58,683 nt of DNA, from positions 1 through 58,683 of the forward strand of contig JANNRR010000089.1 in assembly GCA_031401675.1 (NCBI GenBank). Direction: 5' to 3'. Below, in pieces: positions 34,587-40,802 of the stretch; within the stretch, counting starts at the first letter, position 1; each line of letters opens with the position of its first letter. Under the pieces are notes generated by a model. It was given only the letters and a program-made list of their open reading frames with translations, ran no database searches and was not told where the DNA came from. This stretch comes from JANNRR01 sp031401675 (GTDB lineage: Bacteria > Pseudomonadota > Alphaproteobacteria > Rhodobacterales > Rhodobacteraceae). Position numbers and translations under genes: made by a program.

Positions 34587-35141
34587 ATGGGCGATGGCCT
34601 CGACGATGATATCGGACCGGACCGTACACTGCTGTTGGTGGATGATGACGAATCCTTTGTGAAACGCTTGGCAAAAGCCATGGAAAAGCGGGGGTTTCAG
34701 ACCGAAACGGCTGAATCGGTTGCTGAAGGCAAAGCGCTTGCCCGGTCCCGGCCGCCGGCCTTTGCCGTGATCGATCTGCGGCTGGAGGATGGCAACGGGC
34801 TGGATGTGGTCGAAACCCTGCGCGAAATCCGACCGGATTGCCGGATCGTGGTTCTGACCGGCTACGGTGCAATCGCTACCGCCGTTGCAGCGGTAAAGAT
34901 CGGCGCGATCGACTATCTTTCCAAGCCCGCCGATGCCAATGACATCACCAGCGCGTTGCTGGCCCGCGGCGAAGCGCTGCCGCCGCCGCCGGATAATCCG
35001 ATGTCGGCCGACCGGGTGCGGTGGGAGCACATTCAAAGGGTTTATGAGCTTTGCGAACGCAATGTAAGCGAGACGGCGCGACGGCTCAGCATGCACCGGC
35101 GGACGCTTCAGCGTATCCTTGCCAAGAGAAGTCCGAAATAA
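34587..35141 (+). CDS. regA: Redox response regulator RegA (PrrA/ActR)
   Basis: Cognate regulator of RegB, 184 residues. The receiver domain has VDDDESF and the phospho-acceptor D63 in FAVIDLRLEDGNG, the same residue number as in R. capsulatus RegA. A Pro-rich hinge (LPPPPDNP) leads to a Fis-type helix-turn-helix, NVSETARRLSMHRRTLQRIL, which is nearly invariant in this family. RegA controls photosynthesis, respiration, carbon and nitrogen fixation genes in phototrophic relatives. The ATG at 34587 follows AGGGATTGG; a TTG lies one codon upstream. It follows senC by 69 bases on the same strand. Confidence 0.97.
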   Translation: MGDGLDDDIGPDRTLLLVDDDESFVKRLAKAMEKRGFQTETAESVAEGKALARSRPPAFAVIDLRLEDGNGLDVVETLREIRPDCRIVVLTGYGAIATAVAAVKIGAIDYLSKPADANDITSALLARGEALPPPPDNPMSADRVRWEHIQRVYELCERNVSETARRLSMHRRTLQRILAKRSPK

Positions 35142-35235
35142 CAACTGATATCAACGGATTGTGCAGTGATTCCCGCCGAGGTTGTGCAGGACCCTTGTCA
35201 AATTTCGTCGCAAACTGGGGCCGCGTTTCACGAAA

Positions 35236-35250
35236 GTTGCAATTTGCAAC
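35236..35250. promoter_or_regulatory. 15-bp perfect palindrome in the regA-hvrA gap
   Basis: GTTGCAA-T-TTGCAAC, with seven-base arms and one central base, sits 125 bases before hvrA in a 233-base gap that holds no gene. It could be an operator for hvrA. No matching known consensus is assigned. Confidence 0.4.
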
Positions 35251-35374
35251 ACCTCCCCCGGATTTGCGGCAGCAATTCTGCGCCGATCTTGCGGTCTTTC
35301 GATAAAATAAGCTGGAAACCGCCAAAAAGCTGTGCAAATACTCCGGCACAATAAGCAAGAAGAAGGCTCAAACT

Positions 35375-35689
35375 GTGGACATCGATCTAAACTCCCTATC
35401 TCTGAAAGACCTCAAGGACCTGCAGACCCAGGTGGTAAAGGCAATCGCGTCGTTCGAGGATCGCAAGAAGAAACTTGCGTTGGTCGAGCTTGAAGAAGCC
35501 GCGCGGAAACTCGGCTTTACCCTTGGTGAACTGACCGGCACCTCGGTTGTGCGCAAGCGTGCACCCGCAGTTCCCAAATATGCCAATCCGGCCGATGCCA
35601 GTGATACCTGGTCCGGTCGTGGCCGCAAACCGCGCTGGATGGAAGCTGCCCTGAAAGCCGGAAAGGCCCCGGAAGATCTGATGATCTGA
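35375..35689 (+). CDS. hvrA: H-NS family nucleoid protein HvrA
   Basis: HvrA-type protein of 104 residues. The N-terminal part (residues about 8-50) is a coiled coil for oligomerisation (SLKDLKDLQTQVVKAIASFEDRKKK), and the C-terminus has the H-NS DNA-binding motif DTWSGRGRKPRWMEAAL. In R. capsulatus HvrA regulates photosynthesis genes in low light and nif genes. The start is GTG with AAGG upstream; no better ATG exists. Its place after senC-regA matches R. capsulatus, which supports the name beyond the family. It is followed by hvrB on the other strand. Confidence 0.92.
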   Translation: MDIDLNSLSLKDLKDLQTQVVKAIASFEDRKKKLALVELEEAARKLGFTLGELTGTSVVRKRAPAVPKYANPADASDTWSGRGRKPRWMEAALKAGKAPEDLMI

Positions 35690-35832
35690 AACGCAGGCCG
35701 CCAGATGAATGCAGCGGTGCGTGACATTATGCACGCGCCGGGCATCAGCGGCGGCAGTAGCTGCCAGAGGTTTCCGGCCCGATGGAAAAGGTGAATTGGC
35801 CGGATTCGGGCACACAGTGCGCCGGGTCCCGA

Positions 35833-36711
35833 TCAGATTTTTGATTTCAGCCAGCGGACGAAGGTTTTCAGTTCCGGTTTGCGCGGGCCGGGGCGGGTGA
35901 CCAGATAATAGGCTAGGCTTTCATCCTTGACCTGACCCACCACCACCAGCCGCCCCTCGGCCAGATCATCGTCCAAGAGGGCGGCAGACTCGACATGCAA
36001 CCCGTACCCCTGCCGGGCCGCCGACAGCGCCAGTTCCTCTGTCGGGAAATAGGTGATGTGCATCGCCGATGGCTTCAGGCCATAGAGTTTCAGCCAGGCC
36101 AAAGCTTCGGGCCAATCCTGTTCGAAAACCCACGGCATTGCGGACAGTTCCGCCAGACTCAGTTCGGTGCGCCCCTCCAGCAAGTCCGGGGCGGCCACGA
36201 TCACATAGCGGGCCGAGGTCAGAAACTCTGCCTCCACCCCCGGCCATTTGCCGTCGCCGAACCGGATCGCCAGATCGATGCCTTCGCGGCGCAGATCGAC
36301 CACCCGCTTGTCGGGATGCAGCGACAGCGGCACATCGGGATGCTCTGCCCAGAATGACCACAGCCGCGGCATCAACCACTGCGCGGCAAACGCCGGCGTC
36401 ATCGTCACCCGCAGCGGCGCGCCAGGCTGCGCCGCCTGCACCTCGTTCAGGGCGGTCTGGATCGTGCGGAACCCGTCGGCCAGCGCCACCGCCAGCTTGG
36501 CACCCTCGGCGGTCAGCGCCAGCTTGCGCCCGTCGCGGTATACCAGCTCCGCCCCCAGATGATCCTCCAGCGCGCGGACCTGCTGGGCCACTGCGGCATG
36601 CGTCACGTTCAGCACCCGGGCGGCGGCGGAAAACCCCTCCAGCCGCGCCGTCGCCTCAAAGGCGCGCAGGCTGGTGAGCGAGGGAAAATGCGGCCAATCC
36701 GGACCCGCCAT
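35833..36711 (-). CDS. hvrB: LysR family regulator HvrB
   Basis: LysR-type transcription regulator of 292 residues. The N-terminal winged helix (residues about 1-65) has FPSLTSLRAFEATARLEGFSAAA and NVTHAAVAQQVRALEDHLG, as in the GcvA-like subgroup. The C-terminal effector domain is complete (LRVTMTPAFAAQWLMPRL onward). In R. capsulatus HvrB is encoded between hvrA and ahcY and activates ahcY and a neighbouring small gene; the same order is seen here. A perfect palindrome lies 18-38 bases before its start, in the gap shared with the 52-codon gene. Name assigned by family plus position. Confidence 0.82.
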   Translation of the reverse strand: MAGPDWPHFPSLTSLRAFEATARLEGFSAAARVLNVTHAAVAQQVRALEDHLGAELVYRDGRKLALTAEGAKLAVALADGFRTIQTALNEVQAAQPGAPLRVTMTPAFAAQWLMPRLWSFWAEHPDVPLSLHPDKRVVDLRREGIDLAIRFGDGKWPGVEAEFLTSARYVIVAAPDLLEGRTELSLAELSAMPWVFEQDWPEALAWLKLYGLKPSAMHITYFPTEELALSAARQGYGLHVESAALLDDDLAEGRLVVVGQVKDESLAYYLVTRPGPRKPELKTFVRWLKSKI

Positions 36712-36728
36712 GTGATAGTCCAGCTAAC

Positions 36729-36749
36729 AGTCAGGAAACTTTCCTGACT
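36729..36749. promoter_or_regulatory. Candidate HvrB operator: 21-bp perfect palindrome
   Basis: AGTCAGGAAA-C-TTTCCTGACT: ten-base arms about one central base. It lies in the 97-base divergent gap between hvrB and the 52-codon gene. LysR regulators usually bind an interrupted palindrome in such gaps, so autoregulation and control of the divergent gene are likely. Confidence 0.55.
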
Positions 36750-36808
36750 TGGATTACAGCGTAAACCAGCCTATAGCTTGCTGACAAGAGACGAAAAGGA
36801 GTAAGAAC

Positions 36809-36967
36809 ATGTTATCCATTCTTGCAGACGCCCTGCTGATCGCTGCGCGGCTTGACGCGCACACCAGCTATGGCAAATACCCGTCGGACCGGTCCAACCT
36901 GGACCGCAACACCGACGTGAATGATGCCCGCAAGCGCCAGTGGGCGCAGTATCCCGGCATGCGCTGA
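36809..36967 (+). CDS. Small conserved-context protein of 52 residues
   Basis: An open frame of 52 codons starting with MLSILADALLIAARLDAH and ending QYPGMR. AAGGAG lies eight bases before its ATG, one of the best ribosome-binding sites in the window. The first half is a hydrophobic-to-amphipathic helix (residues 1-18); the second half is polar and charged (SDRSNLDRNTDVNDARKRQW). It is divergent from hvrB across a gap containing a 21-bp palindrome. In R. capsulatus a small gene beside hvrB is reported as an HvrB target; I infer this may be its counterpart. The biochemical role is unknown. Confidence 0.7.
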   Translation: MLSILADALLIAARLDAHTSYGKYPSDRSNLDRNTDVNDARKRQWAQYPGMR

Positions 36968-36988
36968 TGCAATCAGTCGGCAAATGCC

Positions 36989-37585
36989 CTATCGGGACAT
37001 CGCGTCCAGCAACGCCCGGTGCCGGGCGGTATAGTCCGCCCGCACCACCACCGGCGGTCGCAGCCTGATTTCCAGGCTTGTGACCAGCGCATGGTCCTGA
37101 CGGCCAAAGAACCTGTCGGCCTCGGCCATCGAAAACCCCGCAATCTGCACCGCCTCCAACCAGGCCGAGACCTTGTCTGCGGTCTTGATCGCTTTTTTGA
37201 CGGTTGCCGGCAGCACCGCCGGCAGGCCGAACCGCAGGTGAATCGCCGCCGTCAGCCGCTCATCCAGCGCGCCGTACCCCGGCCCGACGGCTGCCTTGAC
37301 CGGGCTGATCATGTCGCCGATCACATATTCCGGCCCGTCATGCAGCAGCGCCGCCAGCCGCCACCTGACCGGCGCACCGGGATTCTGACGCGCATAAATC
37401 TCCTCGACCAGCAAGGAGTGTTCGGCCACAGAATAGGGATGATCCCCCCTTGTCTGCCCGTTCCAGCGCGCCACAAAAGCCAGACCATGCGCGATATCCT
37501 CGATCTCGATATCCACCGGTGTGGGGTCCAGCAGATCAAGCCTGCGGCCCGACAGCATCCGTTGCCAGGCGCGGGGTTGCTTCAT
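36989..37585 (-). CDS. HD-domain phosphohydrolase (YfbR/5'-nucleotidase-like)
   Basis: A 198-residue HD-domain protein. Metal-binding residues are recognisable as H in SVAEHSLLVEE, the HD pair in AALLHDGPEYVIGDM, and a later Asp in AIKTADKVSAWLEA. DPTPVDIEIEDIAHGLAFVARWNGQT at the N-terminus is typical of YfbR-like nucleotidases; SPVKAAVGPGYGALDERL is the following signature. It probably removes phosphate from a nucleotide, but the substrate is unproven. It is divergent from ahcY and converges with the 52-codon gene (21 bases between their ends). Confidence 0.8.
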   Translation of the reverse strand: MKQPRAWQRMLSGRRLDLLDPTPVDIEIEDIAHGLAFVARWNGQTRGDHPYSVAEHSLLVEEIYARQNPGAPVRWRLAALLHDGPEYVIGDMISPVKAAVGPGYGALDERLTAAIHLRFGLPAVLPATVKKAIKTADKVSAWLEAVQIAGFSMAEADRFFGRQDHALVTSLEIRLRPPVVVRADYTARHRALLDAMSR

Positions 37586-37631
37586 GATCCGGATGTCCTC
37601 TGCGAGCGTATTGAACCGATCCCGCCTGCCA

Positions 37632-37660
37632 TTGTCGGCAGGCAGTGTCAGTGCTATCTG
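37632..37660 (+). promoter_or_regulatory. Candidate promoter for ahcY
   Basis: TTGTCG (37632-37637) and TATCTG (37655-37660) with a 17-base spacer, ending 36 bases before the ATG. A hairpin GCCTGCC-ATTGTC-GGCAGGC (about 37624-37643) overlaps the -35 element. The short leader this predicts leaves little room for a riboswitch. Confidence 0.4.
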
Positions 37661-37696
37661 ACCGGCAATTCAACAAATGCCAAGGAGTGCGGCGCA

Positions 37697-39097
37697 ATGC
37701 CGAAGGATTACATCGTCAAGGATATCGCGCTAGCCGATTTCGGCCGCAAGGAACTGACCATTGCCGAAACCGAAATGCCCGGCCTGATGGCGCTGCGCGA
37801 GGAATTTGGCACCGCCAAGCCGCTGAAGGGTGCCCGGATTGCCGGCAGCCTGCATATGACGATTCAGACCGCCGCGCTGATCGAGACGCTGGTGGCGCTG
37901 GGGGCGGATGTCCGCTGGGCGTCGTGCAACATCTTTTCAACCCAGGACCACGCCGCGTCGGCGATTGCCGCCACTGGCACCCCGGTGTTCGCCATCAAGG
38001 GCGAGACGCTGGAGGATTACTGGGCCTACACCGACATGATCTTCCGGTTCGGCGGCGCAGACGGTACCTGCAACATGATCCTGGATGATGGCGGCGATGC
38101 TACGCTGTACATCCTGATGGGTGCCAGGGTCGAAGCTGGCGAGGTCAACCTGATCGCGGTGCCGACCAGTGACGAGGAGGTCTGCCTGTTCAACCAGATC
38201 CGCAAGCGCATGAAGGAAAGCCCCGGCTGGTTTACCAAGCAGCGGGCGGCGATCCGGGGCGTGTCGGAGGAAACCACCACCGGCGTGCACCGGCTTTATG
38301 ATCTGCACAAGAAGGGGCAACTGCCGTTCCCCGCGATCAACGTCAACGACTCGGTGACCAAGTCGAAATTCGACAACAAATACGGCTGCAAGGAATCGCT
38401 GGTCGACGGCATCCGGCGGGCCACCGACACCATGATGGCCGGCAAGGTGGCGGTGGTCTGCGGCTACGGCGATGTGGGCAAGGGCTCGGCGGCGTCGCTG
38501 CGCGGTGCCGGTGCGCGGGTAAAGGTGACCGAGGTTGACCCGATCTGCGCCCTGCAGGCGGCGATGGACGGGTTCGAAGTGGTGCTGCTGGAAGATGTGA
38601 TGGCTGATGCCGACATTTTCATCACCACCACCGGCAACAAGGATGTGATCCGGCTGGACCACATCCGCGAGATGAAGGACATGGCGATCGTCGGCAACAT
38701 CGGCCATTTCGACAATGAAATTCAGGTGGCGGCGCTGAAGAACCACAAATGGACGAACATCAAGGATCAGGTCGACATGATCACGATGCCGTCCGGTAAC
38801 CGGATCATCCTGCTGTCCGAGGGGCGGCTTCTGAACCTGGGCAACGCCACCGGCCACCCGTCGTTCGTGATGAGCGCGTCCTTCACCAACCAGGTGCTGG
38901 CACAGATCGAACTGTGGACCAAGAATGGTGAATATGCGCCGGGCGTCTACATCCTGCCCAAGCATCTGGATGAAAAGGTGGCGCGGCTGCATCTGAAAAA
39001 GATCGGCGTCAAACTGACCGAACTGCGCCCGGAGCAGGCCGACTACATCGGCGTGCCGGTGGCCGGGCCGTTCAAATCGGATCAATACCGCTATTGA
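37697..39097 (+). CDS. ahcY: Adenosylhomocysteinase
   Basis: Splits S-adenosylhomocysteine into adenosine and homocysteine, relieving inhibition of methyltransferases; cytosolic tetramer using bound NAD. The ATG at 37697 follows AAGGAG and yields 466 residues, the normal length; the frame is open for about 226 codons upstream, but that part overlaps the HD gene antisense. Landmarks are WASCNIFSTQDHAASAI, EDYWAYTDM, the NAD loop VCGYGDVGKGSAASLRG, TTTGNKDVI and the invariant C-terminal PFKSDQYRY. In R. capsulatus HvrB activates ahcY, and hvrB is nearby here. It ends at a strong hairpin. Confidence 0.98.
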   Translation: MPKDYIVKDIALADFGRKELTIAETEMPGLMALREEFGTAKPLKGARIAGSLHMTIQTAALIETLVALGADVRWASCNIFSTQDHAASAIAATGTPVFAIKGETLEDYWAYTDMIFRFGGADGTCNMILDDGGDATLYILMGARVEAGEVNLIAVPTSDEEVCLFNQIRKRMKESPGWFTKQRAAIRGVSEETTTGVHRLYDLHKKGQLPFPAINVNDSVTKSKFDNKYGCKESLVDGIRRATDTMMAGKVAVVCGYGDVGKGSAASLRGAGARVKVTEVDPICALQAAMDGFEVVLLEDVMADADIFITTTGNKDVIRLDHIREMKDMAIVGNIGHFDNEIQVAALKNHKWTNIKDQVDMITMPSGNRIILLSEGRLLNLGNATGHPSFVMSASFTNQVLAQIELWTKNGEYAPGVYILPKHLDEKVARLHLKKIGVKLTELRPEQADYIGVPVAGPFKSDQYRY

Positions 39098-39101
39098 AGA
39101 A

Positions 39102-39135
39102 TTCCCCCCTGCCGGGCCTTGCCTGGCAGGGGGAA
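39102..39135 (+). terminator. Hairpin after ahcY
   Basis: Arms TTCCCCCCTGCC and GGCAGGGGGAA (one bulge) around an 11-base loop, five bases after the ahcY stop. The stem is stable, but no T-run follows on the plus strand, so it may be a processing or Rho-assisted terminator. Confidence 0.55.
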
Positions 39136-39141
39136 CCGGCG

Positions 39142-39170
39142 TTGACGATGGTGCTACCCGGTGCTACCAT
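39142..39170 (+). promoter_or_regulatory. Promoter and candidate operator of parDE
   Basis: TTGACG at 39142 and TACCAT at 39165 have a 17-base spacer, 19 bases before the parD ATG. Two tandem copies of GGTGCTACC (39150 and 39160) fill the spacer and overlap the -10. Ribbon-helix-helix antitoxins usually bind such repeated sites to repress their own operon. Confidence 0.55.
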
Positions 39171-39189
39171 GGCATCTGGAGACAGTGCC

Positions 39190-39465
39190 ATGACCGTCAA
39201 AGTTTCGATTTCCCTGACCGACCAGCAGCATGCTTTCGCCAAGTCGTTGGTTGATGCCGGAACCTATTCCAACCTCAGTGCTGTGCTGCAGCAGGGCGTG
39301 AACCTGTTCAAGCAAAAGGCCGAAGCCGAGGCGGCGGAACGCAATGCCTTTTTGGGCATGATTGAGGAACGAAGAAAAGGTCCGTTCATCTCTGGCGAGG
39401 AACTTGGCAGAAGGATGGAAATCGGCATGGCCGAGCGCCGCAAGTTGCATGGCATACAGGATTGA
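39190..39465 (+). CDS. parD: ParD-type antitoxin (ribbon-helix-helix)
   Basis: A 91-residue antitoxin. The N-terminal VKVSISLTDQQHAFAKSLVD (residues 2-22) is the ribbon-helix-helix DNA-binding segment with the alternating beta strand, and YSNLSAVLQQGVNLF is the second helix. The charged C-terminal half (EAEAAERNAFLGMIEERRKG, then GEELGRRMEIGMAERR) is the flexible part that wraps around ParE. The start at 39190 follows a promoter with repeats. It overlaps the toxin gene by 17 bases, the usual antitoxin-first coupled layout. CopG/ParD family member; the sub-family is not resolved. Confidence 0.88.
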   Translation: MTVKVSISLTDQQHAFAKSLVDAGTYSNLSAVLQQGVNLFKQKAEAEAAERNAFLGMIEERRKGPFISGEELGRRMEIGMAERRKLHGIQD

Positions 39466-39793
39466 ATTCACCGCCAGCGCCGAGGCCGACCTTTTTGGGA
39501 TTGTTGACTATCTGACGGAAAGCTATCGGAGTTTCGGCGAAAATGCTGCCGAAGCACTGGCGCGGGCAGACCAAAGGCAAATTCTGATCAGAGCAAATGC
39601 GCAACGGATCGCTGAGGCCCCGCATCGCGGCGCACGCCCATTCGATCTTGCACCTGAACTCCGGCATTTGACGATGGATCGCGCCATCTACTGGTTCGAA
39701 ATCGATGAGGCGTCGGCAACCGTACGCATTGTCGCGATGTTCTTCGGAGCAGAGGATCACCTGCCTGCGATGCAGAAGCGCTTGCTCGAATAG
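39449..39793 (+). CDS. parE: ParE/RelE superfamily toxin
   Basis: A 114-residue toxin starting MAYRIEFTASAEADLFGIVDYL; the start ATG lies inside parD. The N-terminal strand-helix, the FDLAPELRHLTMDRAIYWFEID segment and the closing VRIVAMFFGAEDH are typical of the ParE/RelE/StbE fold. ParE members poison DNA gyrase, RelE members cut mRNA at the ribosome; motifs alone lean to ParE given the ParD partner. No disruption is seen, so the module appears intact. Such pairs move between genomes and this one may be a recent arrival. Confidence 0.86.
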   Translation: MAYRIEFTASAEADLFGIVDYLTESYRSFGENAAEALARADQRQILIRANAQRIAEAPHRGARPFDLAPELRHLTMDRAIYWFEIDEASATVRIVAMFFGAEDHLPAMQKRLLE

Positions 39794-39918
39794 ACAATCC
39801 CTCAAGCTCCGGATTTTCTTTGTCACGCGCCCGCTTACCACATACTGTCGTACCACCGTCCAGAAAGGGCGGGGGTGCAATCTCGGACCCCGGAACCGGG
39901 GCAGGTGGGAGTGATATC

Positions 39919-40260
39919 ATGGGTAAACGAGACGACCTGATCGCGAAGTATGCCGACGATCTGAAGAACAAATGCAAGATGACGCCGGACATGGCGCTGT
40001 TGACCAAGGTGACGATCGGCTGCGGACCGACAATATACAACGCCGACAGCGCGACCGTGGCCGCATCCGACCCGGCAGAACTGACGCGGGTCAAGGACAA
40101 CTTTCTGGTCAAGAAACTGGGCCTGAAGGACGGCAAGGACCTGACGGACGCGATCCACGCGGTCATCGAAACCTATGGCAAATCCGAGCGCAACAAGTAC
40201 CGTGCCGTGATCTATTACATGCTGACCAAGCATTTCCGCAAGGAATCGGTCTACAGCTGA
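39919..40260 (+). CDS. DUF2853 family protein
   Basis: A 113-residue protein matching the DUF2853 family by its start (MGKRDDLIAKYADDLKNK), the IGCGPTIYNADSATVAASDP segment, and the end GKSERNKYRAVIYYMLTKHF. The family is small, cytoplasmic, helical and of unknown function; structures exist but no activity is known to me. GGGAG lies before the ATG at 39919. Upstream, 125 bases after parE have no gene. A strong hairpin follows, so it is probably a single-gene transcript. Confidence 0.82.
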   Translation: MGKRDDLIAKYADDLKNKCKMTPDMALLTKVTIGCGPTIYNADSATVAASDPAELTRVKDNFLVKKLGLKDGKDLTDAIHAVIETYGKSERNKYRAVIYYMLTKHFRKESVYS

Positions 40261-40289
40261 TCTGCGGGCCGCAAATCTTTCGGTGTCGG

Positions 40290-40316
40290 TTGTGCCGGGC
40301 AAAAGCCCCGGCACAA
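40290..40316 (+). terminator. Hairpin terminator after the DUF2853 gene
   Basis: Arms TTGTGCCGGG and CCCGGCACAA, a ten-base perfect stem with a seven-base A-rich loop, 30 bases after the stop. No T-run follows, so the strength of intrinsic termination is uncertain. Confidence 0.6.
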
Positions 40317-40395
40317 TCGGCAGTGCCGGCAGGATGCTGGTTAACAAGACCTGAGCGCCTTCCTGATTGTAGTTCGATAACAAGCCGTTACTATT

Positions 40396-40413
40396 CGTAA
40401 CACGCGTGTTACG
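40396..40413. promoter_or_regulatory. 18-bp perfect palindrome upstream of the gene at 40458
   Basis: CGTAACACG/CGTGTTACG is a full 18-base palindrome, 45 bases before the ATG. A further GTTAC lies just upstream (40387-40391), so three GTTAC/GTAAC half-sites are spaced along about 27 bases. This looks like an operator; the regulator is not identified. Confidence 0.5.
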
Positions 40414-40457
40414 CCGCAGCATGGCGATCAGGTCGCCACCCTGACACCAGGATCCGC

Positions 40458-40790
40458 ATGACCGAAGACGACAAGCCAAAGCGTCCGCAGCAGGTCTTTA
40501 CCCTGCTGGTCAAGGTTGGCCGCAGCCCCGAGGACGGGTTGCCGGACAAATCGATCGGCGCCGCACTGATCTGCTATGCGTCGGGCGTGGACGAGGCCGA
40601 GGCGGTGCGCGAAACCGTGGCCATCCTGAAGCAGGCCAACCTGTCACCGCTGGATGTCAGCGGCTACGGCACGCTGGAAGAGCGGCTGGCAGAAGGCGAC
40701 GACGTCGAGGAGGCCGAGCGCGCCCTGATGCGCCGCGCCCTTGAAGAAAACGCAGTGATCGTGGCGCAGATGGATCCGCTGTTCGACTGA
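40458..40790 (+). CDS. Protein of unknown function, 110 residues
   Basis: A small acidic protein starting MTEDDKPKRPQQVFTLLVKVG. It has no signal peptide, membrane segment or known motif that I recognise. A beta-strand start is followed by a helix (DEAEAVRETVAILKQANL) and a strongly charged C-terminus (EERLAEGDDVEEAERALMRRALEE), a pattern that suggests a compact alpha/beta domain. The gene stands alone: a terminator lies upstream and it converges with the Hint gene 12 bases downstream. A striking palindrome sits before it. Function unknown; it reads like a genuine gene by its codon use. Confidence 0.7.
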   Translation: MTEDDKPKRPQQVFTLLVKVGRSPEDGLPDKSIGAALICYASGVDEAEAVRETVAILKQANLSPLDVSGYGTLEERLAEGDDVEEAERALMRRALEENAVIVAQMDPLFD

Positions 40791-40802
40791 CCAGCCCGGC
40801 TG

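Noticed and set aside
37586..37696. Possible SAH riboswitch before ahcY
   Set aside because: The gap is short; a plausible promoter lies within it, leaving about 30 bases of leader. I could not form the conserved SAH-riboswitch core, only a simple hairpin overlapping the -35.
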